Positions 1-10,929 of a DNA stretch of 64,000 nucleotides are shown here, one piece after another. The notes beneath the pieces are model-generated. The model saw only the letters and a list, made by a program, of their open reading frames with translations. It searched no databases and was not told where the DNA came from. Position numbers and translations under genes: made by a program. Origin of the DNA: Magicicada septendecula (taxonomy: Eukaryota > Arthropoda > Insecta > Hemiptera > Cicadidae); NCBI GenBank assembly GCA_034769895.1, contig CM068370.1:35291747-35355746 (forward strand). The letters are read 5' to 3'. Position 1 is the stretch's first letter, and every line of letters starts with the position of its first letter.

Positions 1-150
1 ATTTAGATTAAGTGTTAAAGACGAAGTTCCATAGCTACATACTGCACTGGCTTTTATCTAATCACCTCCTTCTACAATCTACAAAATTGTGTTGTTAATC
101 TGTTAAAACTCGACGATATCTCTACATGTGGTTGTCGCCGGCGAGACGGA

Positions 151-305
151 TTACTTGGCAGGGAACAGTTCGTCGTAAGAGTACTTGTCGAATACGTTCT
201 TCAAGAATGTCACTATTATGCCGCTCACTGTCTCTTCGATTACAGGATTCACTTCTCTCAGGATTTCGTTGATGTTTTCATTGATGAACCTGTTTGTAGT
301 GTCGC
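151..305 (-). CDS. takeout/JHBP-family gene A, last coding exon
   Basis: Final coding exon (residues about 202-252 and TAA at 153-151), TTTGCAG acceptor. It encodes the family's C-terminal helix, beginning GDTTNRFINENINEILREVN and ending FDKYSYDELFPAK; the D-x-x-x-YDELFP ending is diagnostic of takeout proteins. The 3' untranslated region continues toward base 1 and runs out of the window, so its polyadenylation site is not seen here. Compare the paralogous exon at 57912-57758. Confidence 0.92.
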
Positions 306-437
306 CTGCAAAATAAATGAAAATTGAGTTAATAATAATATTAATATTAATGTTTGCTTTAAAGTGAGAACAATTTATCAGACCAATGGGAATTGAAAGT
401 TAATGGCAGTGAATTTGATAGGGTAGATAGTTTTAAA

Positions 438-2506
438 GTGCGTCCAGACATGCAACAACGTGTCATAACGTAACAACACCGACGCGCAACTCAACATCGT
501 GACATAACATCGCAACAGGACATGGTCGTGACACATACATCGTACGCGTAACAGGACATCGTCGCGTAACAGATGTTCGCAACACTACGCAGGTCCATCC
601 GTCAGTTCTTGTTGTGTTGTGTCTTGTTGTACACAGGTGTAGTATACGAGTACGTGTCGTGTACAGGACAAAAATGTGGATATGTTGCGACAGGCTATAT
701 AGTCATGGACTATTTAGTAAAAAAGAAGAAGCGTCAGGAAAGACTATGGTGGCATACGGAGTTGTATAATAGGAGAATGTACAGGTAGTAATCAGTTACT
801 TGTAGGTTTGAAATTTCAAGCAGTTAGCGGGCTCTACAAAAATTTTACCAGACTGTCACCGAGTTTTGTATCCCACAATATTACATTAATGCGATACACT
901 TCAATAAATTGCATGATGCGTACTGATAAAGCATGAAGCACTAGTCACGCAGTTCCGGCCAGACATGCAAAGAGCATACCTAACGCCAGTGCGTAACATT
1001 CCTTTGATGCGACGCTGGAAAACCGACAAGCGACGGAACGCCCCAAAGTAACGCTCCGACGTTACGATGTTGCGGTTGCGGTGTGCCGCCTAGTTTTGCT
1101 CGGAGCGGCTGTTGCGATCATCTCTCAGCGATGATCGCTACCCTGGGCTGTTTTCCTCGAAGTGACTTAACGCTAGCGTATTTTTGTCAGTTGGGTGAGT
1201 TCTGAGGTTGGGTTGAGTTCTGGGGTTTTGTCAGTTGAGTGAGGTTGGTTGGTGTCAAGTGTTGCGATGAGTTGTTGGAAAAGAAAATGCATCTGAAGTG
1301 GCTAATAGTGGAAGAAATTGAAGACGACGGTATTATTGAAACTTTAATAAAACCAAGACAAGTGATACATCCCGTATTTAGTAACAGAACTGTTGAAGGA
1401 TACTTTAAAAACTTGATCATGAACCATTTACGCAAGGACGAAAATAAGTTCTTAGAGTTTTTCATACTGTCTATGGCCCCGTTTGATTTCTTATTAAGTT
1501 TGATAGCAGAGGACGTTAAAAAGGTGTCTTACAATAGAAATCTTTATCCTGTATCATCAGAAGAGAAACTAGCACTAACCTTGAGGTAAGTACTTTTAAA
1601 TAACACTATCATCTACCTGTACTGTGATACAGGCTATCAGAGAAAAATAAAAAATCTAATTCAGATACCGCTGCTCTGCTCTCCCTTCCACTACACTACA
1701 ACCACAAAATATTTATTTAGGCAGGTAATCATACGTGTTTCCCAATAATATCAAGAGATGTGTTTGCAAAACCTGGAATGTGGAATTACAACAATCACAG
1801 TGATGAAATTATTTTCGAACTTATGTTTTATTACACACAAACAAAATAAAGATAGTAAGAAACTACAACATTAACAGGGACATTCTAACAAAAGTATTAG
1901 GCCTAATTCTAATAAAAGTAAATAATTCTAATAAAAGTAGTAATTCTAATAAAATTAAATAATTCTAATAAAAGTAGTAATTGTAATAAAAGTAATTTTA
2001 CAATTTTAGACAATGCACTTCACAATGAAAGAGTTTTTAACAAGGAAGCTGATGGTTATCTTCACGTTGTTGGTCGTATATGTTTCCAGTTGGTATTGCA
2101 AAATACAAACTCAGGTTTTCCATGGGATCTACCGTCACTGGTACAAAAACCTCAGAGTGCGCGCCAACTGAAGAGTCAGACGGTGCAGGCGATGGAGTGC
2201 AACTTAAGTTGGTTGGTGTACGCGTAGATTTTGGGAGTACTCAATTTTTAAATACAGCATGTGCTACACAACGCAATAATCGCTCGCGACTGCGTCTCTA
2301 ACTGGTCCTGGAGCGTTCAGGTCTGCGTCTGACGCTGGAGACGCTAGCGCCTCTAGCGACAGACGCTTGGAGGAAAACGGAACTATGAGAACCTGGTTAT
2401 AGCAGTAGATGGCGATGATCGCAACAGCCGCTCCGAGCAAAACACACCTTAAATATGACACGCGACGGTGTTGCCTTACGATACGTTGTTGCATGCCTGG
2501 AGCACC
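438..2506 (+). mobile_element. PIF/Harbinger-derived non-autonomous element (copy A, with nested insertion)
   Basis: The ends are inverted repeats of about 50 bases beginning GTGCGTCCAGACATGCAACA at the left and mirrored at 2450-2506. The interior (about 700-880) encodes pieces resembling a Harbinger transposase N-terminus: KKKKRQERLWWHTELYNRRM, then after a frame change LKFQAVSGLYKNFTRLSPSF. No catalytic domain remains. The intact-length version without the nested element is at 58043-58755. Confidence 0.65.
1093..2448 (+). mobile_element. PIF/Harbinger element nested in copy A only
   Basis: Flanked by perfect 30-base inverted repeats (1093-1122 and 2414-2443, starting GTTTTGCTCGGAGCGGCTGT). 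CTA at 1090-1092 and TTA at 2449-2451 resemble the three-base TWA target duplications of PIF/Harbinger. The matching place in copy B has no insertion. A 116-residue open frame at 1239-1589 ends VSSEEKLALTLR and contains NRTVEGYFKNLIMNHLRKDE, matching the N-terminal helical region of Harbinger DDE nucleases just before the catalytic domain; the rest is missing. The right third (2280-2400) is made of short GACGC/CGCTAGCG-type subterminal repeats. Confidence 0.7.
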
Positions 2507-2654
2507 TCTTGGGTCCCTCTTGATGTAAACAAAATCTTATGGCAACAGAAATTCAAGACAAACTAGGCCTTGGGAAAAACGTGCTTCTTTTCTTTGCTGC
2601 CTATCCTGAAGACCAGAAACATTTCTAGAACCTCTAAGCTCTAGATTTACGAAA

Positions 2655-3110
2655 ACGTATTGCGGCCATTAGTATTGTATGCTTCAGAAGCCTGGACCAT
2701 GACTTCAGCCCAAGAAGATATGATCACAAGATGGAAAAGAAAGATTCTGAGGAGGATATATAGAGGTGTACTAGATTCCGGAATGTGCCGTATTAGGACA
2801 AATGGCGAATTGTACAAACTAACTACACAAGGAACACCGGACGTTACTGTAATAAAACAAGGTAGAATTAGGTGGGGAGGTCACTAAAAAAATGCCAGAG
2901 GGAAGGGCAGTGAAAAAAAGTATTTATTGGAGGAGCAGGAGGAAAACAGCAAGAGGGAGCCCAAGAAGGAGATGGGTGGACGATGTAGATGAAGCCTTGA
3001 GAAGACTGGGGGGTCAGAAGGTGGCGAAGAGTCGCACAGGATAGAGAGGAGTGGAGGCACATCGTTCTGGAGGCCAGAGCTTTCAAGATCTGTAGCACCG
3101 CGGAGTAATA
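2655..3110 (+). mobile_element. LINE 3' end, reverse-transcriptase C-terminal fragment (copy A)
   Basis: Translation gives LVLYASEAWTMTSAQEDMIT, then RWKRKILRRIYRG, RTNGELYKL and GRIRWGGH, and after a shift RGSPRRRWVDDVDEALRRL. This is the familiar end of RTE/Jockey-like non-LTR retrotransposon polyproteins (YGSEAWT ... RLRWxGHxxRM ... GRPRxRWxDDV). It is 5' truncated and frame-broken, and it is shared with 58905-59365, so it predates the takeout duplication. Confidence 0.75.
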
Positions 3111-3257
3111 GTAGTAATGGGAATTAAACTGTGAAAGAATGCGAATACAAATATTTCATTATATTATAGTCTCCAAGTCACGTGTATAAGAATTGAAATG
3201 TAGTATTTGTGAACACTTGGTTACTCACCGCCTTGTGACTTCTTAAAACTTCCAATA

Positions 3258-3300
3258 ACAACGCGTTTCAAGGATTAATCCTCATCATCAGGTTATAAAA
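3258..3300 (-). ncRNA. hammerhead ribozyme-like motif, left end of Penelope element (copy A)
   Basis: On the minus strand the order is ATAAC, CTGATGA, a hairpin with AGGAT/ATCCT, GAAA, then CGCGTT and GTTAT. CUGANGA and GAAA are the invariant hammerhead core; ATAAC/GTTAT would be helix I, AGGAT/ATCCT helix II, and the palindromic ACGCGT a very short helix III. Penelope-like elements are known to carry minimal hammerheads of this kind. Helix II has one or two extra unpaired bases next to the core, so cleavage activity is uncertain. Confidence 0.6.
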
Positions 3301-4063
3301 ACACCAATCGTTCCGGAAATGTCGTCAAAAAATCAAAAATTATTATCAAGCATCCAATGAAAAGCATAATATTATAAAAAGCATAACCAACGAAAAATTG
3401 ATAATAAAATGCAAATTGGTTAATGCGACTAAGAGAGATAATAAGTTTATATCCATAGAGTACACGAACATAATGCCGCTAGTAATTAAAAACGAGTTGA
3501 AAAAACAAAACATCACAATGGCCTTTAAAACCACGAATACCCTTCGTAAAATACTGGGACAAACTATTCATTTCCTTGATAAAGAGAAAAACAGTGTTTA
3601 CAAAATTACATGTGACGACTGTGGCAGATTCTATATAGGACAGACCGGCAGACGGTCGGTCGAACTCTTTAAAGAATCCCTACCAAAGAGGGACATTTGG
3701 AAGAATAAATCTAATTTTGCTCACCACCTGATGCAATATTGTATTGCATCAGGTGATTGCACAACTATAAGGATTTCCCAACTAATTTTACATTGCTCCA
3801 TAACTGTAAAAAAGGAGCGTACGTGGAAGCCATAGAAGAGTACTAGAAATATAAGGCCTCAAAATTGTCAACAGACAAGCTACTTAACGATAAGCTCTCT
3901 TTTAAATCCAACCGTCTATATAATACTGCCATTGATATTGAAATAGGTACGGGCAATCGCGATGCAGTAATAATCTCGGGGGATAACGATGGAGTCGATC
4001 GTGCTCACTAGTCGGGACGTGGCGTGAAGTGCTTTGTGATGCTTCTCCAGAAGAGTTGGTGTT

Positions 4064-4112
4064 TTTATAACCTGATGATGAGGATTTATCCTTGGAACGC
4101 GTTGTTATTGGA
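4064..4112 (+). ncRNA. hammerhead-like motif, right end of Penelope element (core mutated)
   Basis: Inverted partner of 3258-3300: ATAAC, CTGATGA, AGGAT/ATCCT hairpin, then GGAA in place of GAAA, CGCGTT, GTTAT. The G for A change hits an invariant core base, so this copy is probably inactive. The same change is in copy B (60362-60400). Confidence 0.5.
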
Positions 4113-4499
4113 AGTTTTAAGGAAGTCACAAGACGGTGAGTAATCAAGTGTTTACAAATACTACAATTAAATACAAATATCTCATTTATATGCTGACGTG
4201 TTGTTTTGCAAAGGAGTCAGAAGACAGATTGCGGTAATCGTAAATTCATAAACATAGTCAAGTTTGAGTCGGATGTATAAGATTTCGACAGAACAAACGG
4301 AATCGATGGCATTCCATGGTGCATACTTAATTTGAAAGAACTGTTTCTTAAAGAACGTTTCTGTATTCCACCCGTGGTCTATGTTAAAATTTTAACATCG
4401 TTGTCTACATTTTAAAGTTTATATTTTGTAATAATACAAATTTACAAATTCTTACAAACTCATGGTTAGATATTCGGGTGCACCATAAAATCAAACTGC

Positions 4500-4770
4500 T
4501 TTTTTCATGCGAGGCAAAATTATGGCTAGTACTGGAAAACAACGGTTTTATTGATCATTTAAAAAGTGTATACAAGCTGCTGTTAGGACACAAGCTTTTA
4601 AACGGGTGGAGAAAATGAGGGTGAACGTAAAAGTAGAGTCAGCCTTAACCACAGTACTGTGGTTACTAACGTCTACCACTTTACGTTAGCGAAACTACAA
4701 ATTTTACACTTATGATGGCAGTCGATAGCACTGCCGAAACGTCTGCTTTTGGTGAAAACAATGGGCCACG
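4500..4770 (+). repeat. ribozyme-bearing repeat, diverged copy (copy A)
   Basis: Related to the repeats at 41195, 45117 and 56930: a TTAACCACAGTACTGTGGTT palindrome, then CACTTATGATGGCAGTCGAT, then the CACTGCCGAAACGTC block. The core reads CTTATGA instead of CTGATGA, so any hammerhead here is probably dead. Upstream an open frame begins ATGCGAGGCAAAATTATG and stops after 16 codons in this copy but runs 60 codons in copy B (60799-60981); I do not recognise it. Confidence 0.5.
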
Positions 4771-4779
4771 GCCAAACAG

Positions 4780-6165
4780 CTTTGGAATGAATTCTAACAA
4801 CATTGATCCCGTCTGTGTATGCCTACGAAGTATATTACGTAAAAATAATAGAGTGTTAAGACAAGAGTGCTCCTTATCTCCTACACATTTTAACAGACAC
4901 ATTAATGAAATGGTAATAGAGTAGCGTCGCATTAATGGGAATCAATGAATACTACGTTTTGTTATTGGCGGATTATTTGTTATTTACTGTAACAATTGAA
5001 CACGACCTCCAAAAAAAGAAAAACTTATCCTCAAGTTGAGATAAAGTAGTAATAGTGTATGGTGCCAGGATGTCAGCATAGAAGACAAAGAAGGCAATGG
5101 CGCGCTGGGGAAGAGAGTCGGTTTGATTAAACATAAGTTCTAAGACATAAGACAGTCCTGGAGCAATTTTCTCACTTTGAGTATCTCGGGTTTGATGTTA
5201 CATATAAATAGCCTATGATACCGCAGTGATATGTGTTGTGATGTGTAAACAGCTTCACTTGCTTCCGTTGTTTTACAAAACACACCGCAAAATGACGCGC
5301 GAGTGCATAAAAGGGGCCTAAAATAACCAAAGCGTTCTCGGGCGAGTAATTTTTTGATAACAACGTGTAGACAAAGTTCCCGATCCTCTAGACGCAGTTT
5401 GATTGCATCCGTACGGCTCACATAACGAAACCTACCTTGTCTTTCTGAACTACTCCTGTGCTATAGAAAGAAGAACTCGAAAAATCGTTTGCAACATGAA
5501 GTCTTCACTAGTTATTATTCTTACTTCAGTAACTTGCTTTTGGCACTAATTAGACGATAATGGCAGTGGCATTATTGATATAAAGACTTATTTTGTCAGT
5601 GCCAGCTTATTAACTCTTAATGCCAATGAAAAAATTCAATATGAAGAATTTTGATAACACTGAGGATAACTACCATTGAAATAAATTGAAATTTATGAGT
5701 TTTTCTCCATAAAAAAAATGACAAAGGGTTACAAAAGAGATGTTTACAAACTGTTTTGAATGGTCTCATGTCCAACACCAAATGATAAAACAATTATACT
5801 ATTTCCGTTCTTAGTTTAATCATGATGTAAACAAACATGCATGGCACACCTGAAACACTATTTGCTGCTTGAATTAGAGGCGTGTCATGCTGACAAAACA
5901 TGTAATACTGACAGGCCAGCGTACATATTATAATATTGCTACTGTATAAGCACATGTAAATTTTAATAATTTGTTCTGGCCAAATTAATATTTGAGTGAC
6001 TGTGTCATACCGAGAGTGAAATATTTTATAAAACCAATTAACTGCTTTTTTATTAATCGTTTAAAAATCGCAACAAAACAAAAAGTAAAGTTTATTTAAA
6101 ACGAAAACAGAATGTGTGATAATTACCAGTGTGCTGTACATTATCAGTTGCTGACAGAGAGTAAT
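4780..6165. other. intron 4 sequence without recognisable feature
   Basis: AT-rich intron sequence, nearly identical in copy B (61070-62440). Both copies keep an ATG followed by 16 codons at 5495-5545 (KSSLVIILTSVTCFWH), which looks like a short hydrophobic leader, but nothing around it supports a gene. Confidence 0.5.
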
Positions 6166-6475
6166 TCAGTACCTTCCATATCTGTGTCGGAACTTCGTAT
6201 CATCACTTGAGTCAGCGTTATTATTTATAACTGTCCATAACGACGTCGGTATGTGGGCCAGTTCCCAGTCATTATCTTCTTCCTTGATTATATGCTCGAT
6301 ACAATAACGCCACTTGTCCCCCGTTGTTTCATTTACCCCCTTCTCTATCAATTATTTGTATATCAGGCAGGTTTTATATATTGTGTTATGACGGGCAACA
6401 TATCCTTTCAACTGGCTCCATATTAATTCAATAGGATTCAGTATAGAGTTATAAGGAAGTCTTAAAACGACTTGC
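6166..6475 (-). pseudogene. DDE transposase fragment (Tc1/mariner-like, copy A)
   Basis: Read on the minus strand: LNPIELIWSQLKGYVARHNT, then after breaks GVNETTGDKWRYCIEHIIKE. The NPIELIWSxxKGYVAxxN stretch is the third catalytic block (E in NPIE) and tail of a Tc1/mariner-related DDE transposase common in arthropods. Only the last third remains and it contains stops. Duplicate at 62445-62760. Confidence 0.7.
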
Positions 6476-6770
6476 CCCGTTTAAGTGGTGTACGATTTTA
6501 GTCTCACATAATCATACAGACACTCTGCACATGCGCGTAATATATTATTGTGTGAACAGTGTCAACGCCCCTGACCAACAGCATTTCAGATTTGGTAATT
6601 GGGCTTGTTTACATCAGGTCTGAACTAAGAACGGAAATAGTATATATCAATTGAAAAATTACTGGAGATGTTTTGTAGAGCGCTGAAACATCGTCAAGCG
6701 CCAAGAGAGACGACAGTAAATATTACCAAGATAAACTACCCCCTTCCCCCGGTGTGATTCCCTCACTTAC

Positions 6771-6920
6771 CCAGTTGCTTGTTACCGTTGAAGAGGTTAG
6801 CGAAGTAGAAATTGGCTTTCTTGACTCGCAGATTGATCTTATGGCTGGTGATTTGGATATACTTCTGTCCGTTTTTGGTGATGAACCTTCCTATCAACCT
6901 GATGTGTGCGGTAACCTCAG
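6771..6920 (-). CDS. takeout/JHBP-family gene A, coding exon 4
   Basis: Fourth coding exon (residues about 152-201), GTTTCAG acceptor and GTAAGT donor, 150 nt. It encodes TEVTAHIRLIGRFITKNGQK then a strand and ending ANFYFANLFNGNKQLG; the FxNLFNGxxxLG block is a hallmark of the family's C-terminal half. The same exon in gene B (63208-63059) differs at five bases by my count, and all five change the amino acid. Confidence 0.9.
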
Positions 6921-7075
6921 CTGAAACATGCACACGTGATATTAGAAGAGATAAGTCATTTCGTATTATGTTACACGCAATAGCCCTACATTATCCTGAG
7001 TGCTCAGATAGACTAGCCTAACTAAGAGAGCTGTCTGGCGAATGGCTTCGGGTTAAGAGAACTCACCTGAGGTAT

Positions 7076-7350
7076 TTTAAAGTCTTCTTCCGAAATGGAC
7101 CGCGTTAAAAATATCTTGTATGACAACGTTTCATTCATACTAACTTACAATGAGTATCCTCAGGCGACGATGAGGCTGGCAAGCGAATCCTACTCTGAAC
7201 TGGACCGGACCGTCACTTCTACACTATGTATAACTGACTTTGTTTGTCAGCCTCCTCGACACACAGACTTGAGCATACTCACTGTAATACGAGTGCAACG
7301 TTGTCATACAAGACATTTTGACGCGGTCCATACCGGAAGAAGACTTTAAA
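7076..7350. mobile_element. fold-back MITE in intron 3 (copy A)
   Basis: Arms of about 70 bases: TTAAAGTCTTCTTCCGAAAT ... at the left and its inverted, slightly diverged copy ending ... GGAAGAAGACTTTAA at the right. No coding capacity. Also present in copy B at about 63364-63628. Confidence 0.6.
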
Positions 7351-8015
7351 AACTTTATGGACTCCGGCCGCAAAAGTCTACGTGAGAATATACCCACCTA
7401 ACATATTAAGTTTGGAGGTTTCTAACTCGCCATATAGGCTTTTATATTATTTTAAGAATATTTTTCATGTTGTATACTCCATTTATTTTCAGGTCAGTGC
7501 TTGAAAATATTCTCGAATTCATAAATATTTTAATTTGACTTGAACTATGTGTACGCATGTTTTTAGTTTAGAAACAAATTAGTTCCCGTTGAGGAGAAGA
7601 AGTATTATTATTTAAATTTATTTGTTTATAAGGTCTCTGCAACAGCAACGGTCCTTAGCGACCACAAAAATTATAAAAATGAATTTGTACAGATTCTTAT
7701 ACAGATTCAGTAACATATATTAAATATTTTTTTAAATACCAGATAATGCAAATAAATGAGACAAATAAAAATATTTGTTTAAATTATGTAAAATAAAATG
7801 AGAAGTATTACCCTCCCCCCCACAACACAAACATTATAAATACACATCATGCAGATATATAACATAAATATAAATATAATACTAAGTAACATCATATAAC
7901 AATAAGTAATAACATATTCAACGACAAACAATATATAACAATAAATGTGACAACAAGTTATATAATAATAAATATATATAATAAATAAAACAGTAATAAC
8001 AATCTCGAACACCTA

Positions 8016-8330
8016 TCAATCCATTAACTTAATTACACAATTTTTAATGTTCTTATAATTTTCATAGTTCGTTCCTATATTTTTGCTAACAACTGAATCT
8101 CTTTTATGAGGAGAAGTATATTGGCGGCTGCAGTCATTTAAACTTTTCCTAACATCTGAAGGGATATTAAATTTGCTTTGCAGATGTTGAAGAGTAGGGC
8201 ACTCTGAAACGAGATGGAAAGCTGACAAAACCGTGCCACTGTGAGTGGATCTAGCAGGAAGCTCACTTGTGAAGATGTGCTTGTGAGTTTGTAGCGTGTG
8301 GCCGATGCGGAGTCTTTTACTTTTATATAA
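8016..8330 (-). mobile_element. LINE C-terminal fragment (I/Jockey-group type)
   Basis: Minus-strand translation gives RIGHTLQTHKHIFTSELPAR, then HLVSECPTLQHLQSKFNIPS. The RIGHTxxTH ... ECPxLQxLRxKF pattern is the conserved tail after the RNase H region in I-group and Jockey-group LINEs and carries a histidine/cysteine motif. The fragment is 5' truncated; the AT-rich 7640-8015 to its left is probably its 3' untranslated region. Confidence 0.65.
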
Positions 8331-8939
8331 TTAGTTTAAAACTACCGCTTACTACAAAGGTCTTTGAAAAACACACATTACATCTCTTACATTTTTGTCT
8401 ACACATGTCTACTTTTCCGACACATCACTCAAAGACAATAAAATTTAAAAATATACCTAGCCCATTTCTATAATTTTTGTTGTTTCAATTAAATACAGCA
8501 ACTTCAGAACTTCAGAAAGCAAAAAGAGACGGGGAAATCGGGATGTTGAAAATAGGGGCCTACCCGACGTTGTCGTGAAGGGAAAGCTACGCGTTAAGCT
8601 GCTGCTAAGATATAAAGTTTTAATATCTCTAATACCATATTTTCTTACTCTGTTTTTCTTTTTAATGCTGAAGTGAATTCTATATTAATTTGTACGACCA
8701 ACATAAATTTTCTCGATTCTATTAAAAGGTATCTCAATTCTAGACACCAAATTATATTTAATTTAATTTCTTAGAGAACGTACGAAGAAGTAATAGACAG
8801 TTCGTTCGGTATTCTTGGGTCGGGCAGTGACGAATACCTGCAAAGCCTATGTACGGTTAATGGATTTAATCCGGTTTTTATATTAATTATATATTATACA
8901 TTTTTATTTTATATTATTACGATCTGAAAGTTTTAATAT

Positions 8940-9391
8940 TGTTACGACAATTACGTGTGATGCGCCCATCATGGGGCGTCTGTGTCAAGGATGTCCACTA
9001 ACTCCAGACTGTTCGAGAGCACTCGTAACTACGCAAATTATGCTGACACGCGGCCAGGAGAATGGTAAATTATTCTCGAACCTCTGCGGGACCTATATAA
9101 GCAACAGCGGCCGGCTTAGTCAGTTAGTTACAGCTGGCGATATTGTAGAGTGCGGATCAAGTGATTGTTTGTTGCGGATTAGTGGAAAGTTATTATTGGT
9201 TTATAATTAGTGCAGGACTCTAATAGTTGGCAATTATTATTACGTGTAGGAAAATGTAACTTGAATTATTGTATGAGAGTACCTTGTTGATTTCAAACTG
9301 CTGTTTGTGACATTAAAGTTAAAGTTGGTAATTACACTCTGTAATTAGTGACTTCATTTGTGTCTGTATCTTGTTTCCACTGTACAATACG
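8940..9391 (+). mobile_element. solo LTR candidate
   Basis: About 450 bases bounded by AATAT on both sides (8935-8939 and 9392-9396), starting TGTTACGACAATTACG. Inside are TATATAAGC (9093-9101), a downstream TCAGTTAGT initiator-like run, and a late T-rich processing region, as in Gypsy or BEL LTRs. The 3' end lacks a clean CA, and no internal retroelement sequence or second LTR is seen, so borders are uncertain. Confidence 0.45.
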
Positions 9392-9635
9392 AATATTATT
9401 TCTAAAACTCATTATGTCAAGTATGTCGGGCCATTCTCTCTTTTTCTTTAGAAATTTACAACTGACTGCAGAAAATGGTTAGCTAAAATCATAGTAATAT
9501 ATATATGATTAGCAATTAAAAACTAATGTTAAAATTTCTCTATTTGTAACTTCTCAGCGAAAAAGATACGAAAATATTAAAACAGAAGAGGTGGCCAAAG
9601 ATAACTGTGTAGGCTTTCCTTGCAGTTATACTCAC

Positions 9636-9772
9636 TGAAGTTTCCATCGCTCTTTCCTTTTCCTTGGACGGGCACCACCAAAAATTTCCCGTTGATTTCG
9701 TAATTTGAAATCATTCTAAGGTGTGGAATTCTAACGTCTATATCGATCTGAGGTGTTGGTTCCAGTTTTACG
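9636..9772 (-). CDS. takeout/JHBP-family gene A, coding exon 3
   Basis: Third coding exon (residues about 106-151), TTTTCAG acceptor and GTGAGT donor, 137 nt with phase 1 in and 1 out. It contains IPHLRMISNYEINGKFLVVP and the following QGKGKSDGNF, the best conserved signature of the takeout/JHBP fold (the family form is roughly IPKLxIxGDYxxxGxxLxLPxxGxGxxxxxF). Reading frame is intact. A very long CA repeat starts in intron 2 only about 70 bases upstream of the acceptor and may affect splicing; that is inference. Confidence 0.9.
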
Positions 9773-9840
9773 CTGAAAAGAAAACAAAATAACTTACAGG
9801 TATAGTCAAACACAATATAATAACGAATAATATGTAAACG

Positions 9841-9972
<132 letters not shown>

Positions 9973-10019
9973 TGTGCGCGCGTGTGTGTAGCACAATATA
10001 CAATTGTGCATGTGCACTA

Positions 10020-10853
10020 TAGAAAATGTTTGTTTATTAAGGATGCTTATGCAAAAAAAGTGTTCAAATGTGTGGAGTAATCAAGTTGATTCTATTAATA
10101 TTGTTATTATATTGCAACGTTACAACAATTATACAAATATACTACCATGTACTCAACGCAACTAAATATGTATTACGCCGGCCAGGTCGCAGGATTTGTT
10201 TCTTTCGTTGCGTTAAGTATATGTAGTTGCACAATAATTAAATAGTTTTTAAAGAGGAGTGAGATGTTGTTGCCATGAAATAAATCATTTAAAACCGTTC
10301 AAATAACCATTCTAAGATTTATTAATTAACAGAAAAAATATTTCAATATTAAAATTCAAACATTAGACACATAACTATTTACCTTTATAAGTGTTACAAA
10401 TATACTGTAACCTGCAATGCTATTCATAACATACGACAAAAAAATAAACACCCATATAATCTTATTGACTAAACAACATGTTAAACAAGTTATTTAAATT
10501 CTGTTTATTTCTGTATGTCTGAAATTAACTCAACTTTTAAATACTGATAGCAACTCAGTTACAAACAAAATAAGATTAAGTTTCAAGAATGAATTTATTG
10601 TTGCTATAAACAAAAATAAATTAATCTACCATTTACTTCCAATCTATTATGGGCTTCTACTGACACACCCAAAAATACTACAAAAGATTATTATTTCTTT
10701 ACTAGATTTGCTTGTTAACTTACTCTCTTATCTAAGTATTATTTAATCTTAAAACTCTAATTATTATATTCATATTTAAGTTCTTTTTCGAGAGCTCTCT
10801 TCACAATAAAATATAATTGTTTTTGTATCACCTGCGTATATCTGCCGTTACCG
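10020..10853. other. AT-rich intron 2 sequence, nothing recognised
   Basis: No long open frame and no inverted or tandem repeat above chance that I can see. Confidence 0.5.

Positions 10854-10916
<63 letters not shown>
10854..10916. repeat. TG microsatellite
   Basis: About 31 TG units followed by an irregular GATGAT run to 10952. Confidence 0.95.
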
Positions 10917-10917
<1 letters not shown>

Positions 10918-10929
10918 AGAATGCTGCGA

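Larger units (their letters stand above)
3195..4170 (+). mobile_element. Penelope-like element fragment with inverted ends (copy A)
   Basis: A GIY-YIG endonuclease remnant at 3398-3835 on the plus strand includes NSVYKITCDDCGRFYIGQTG, the CxxC...YIG core typical of Penelope-like element endonucleases. The reverse-transcriptase domain is absent. About 110 bases at each end (3205-3310 and 4060-4165) are inverted copies of each other, and both carry a hammerhead-like core. Penelope elements are known to have terminal repeats that may be inverted. The frame is broken in the C-terminal third; the better version of that part is in the 59.5-60.4 kb copy. Confidence 0.75.
1..7712. repeat. duplicated takeout block, copy A
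   Basis: Collinear with 57607-64000 in the same orientation: 3' untranslated region, last exon, intron 4 with all its old transposon fragments, exon 4 and part of intron 3. The noncoding stretches I aligned by eye differ by roughly 1-5 percent. Copy A carries an extra Harbinger insertion (1093-2448), lacks about 50 bases of the Penelope element near 3380, and has a small inverted insertion near 3740. Confidence 0.9.

Noticed and set aside
5140-5421. Minus-strand frame of about 92 codons, present in both copies of the block
   Set aside because: It is in a recently duplicated intron, so conservation is expected; copy B has a length change of several residues and no domain is recognisable.
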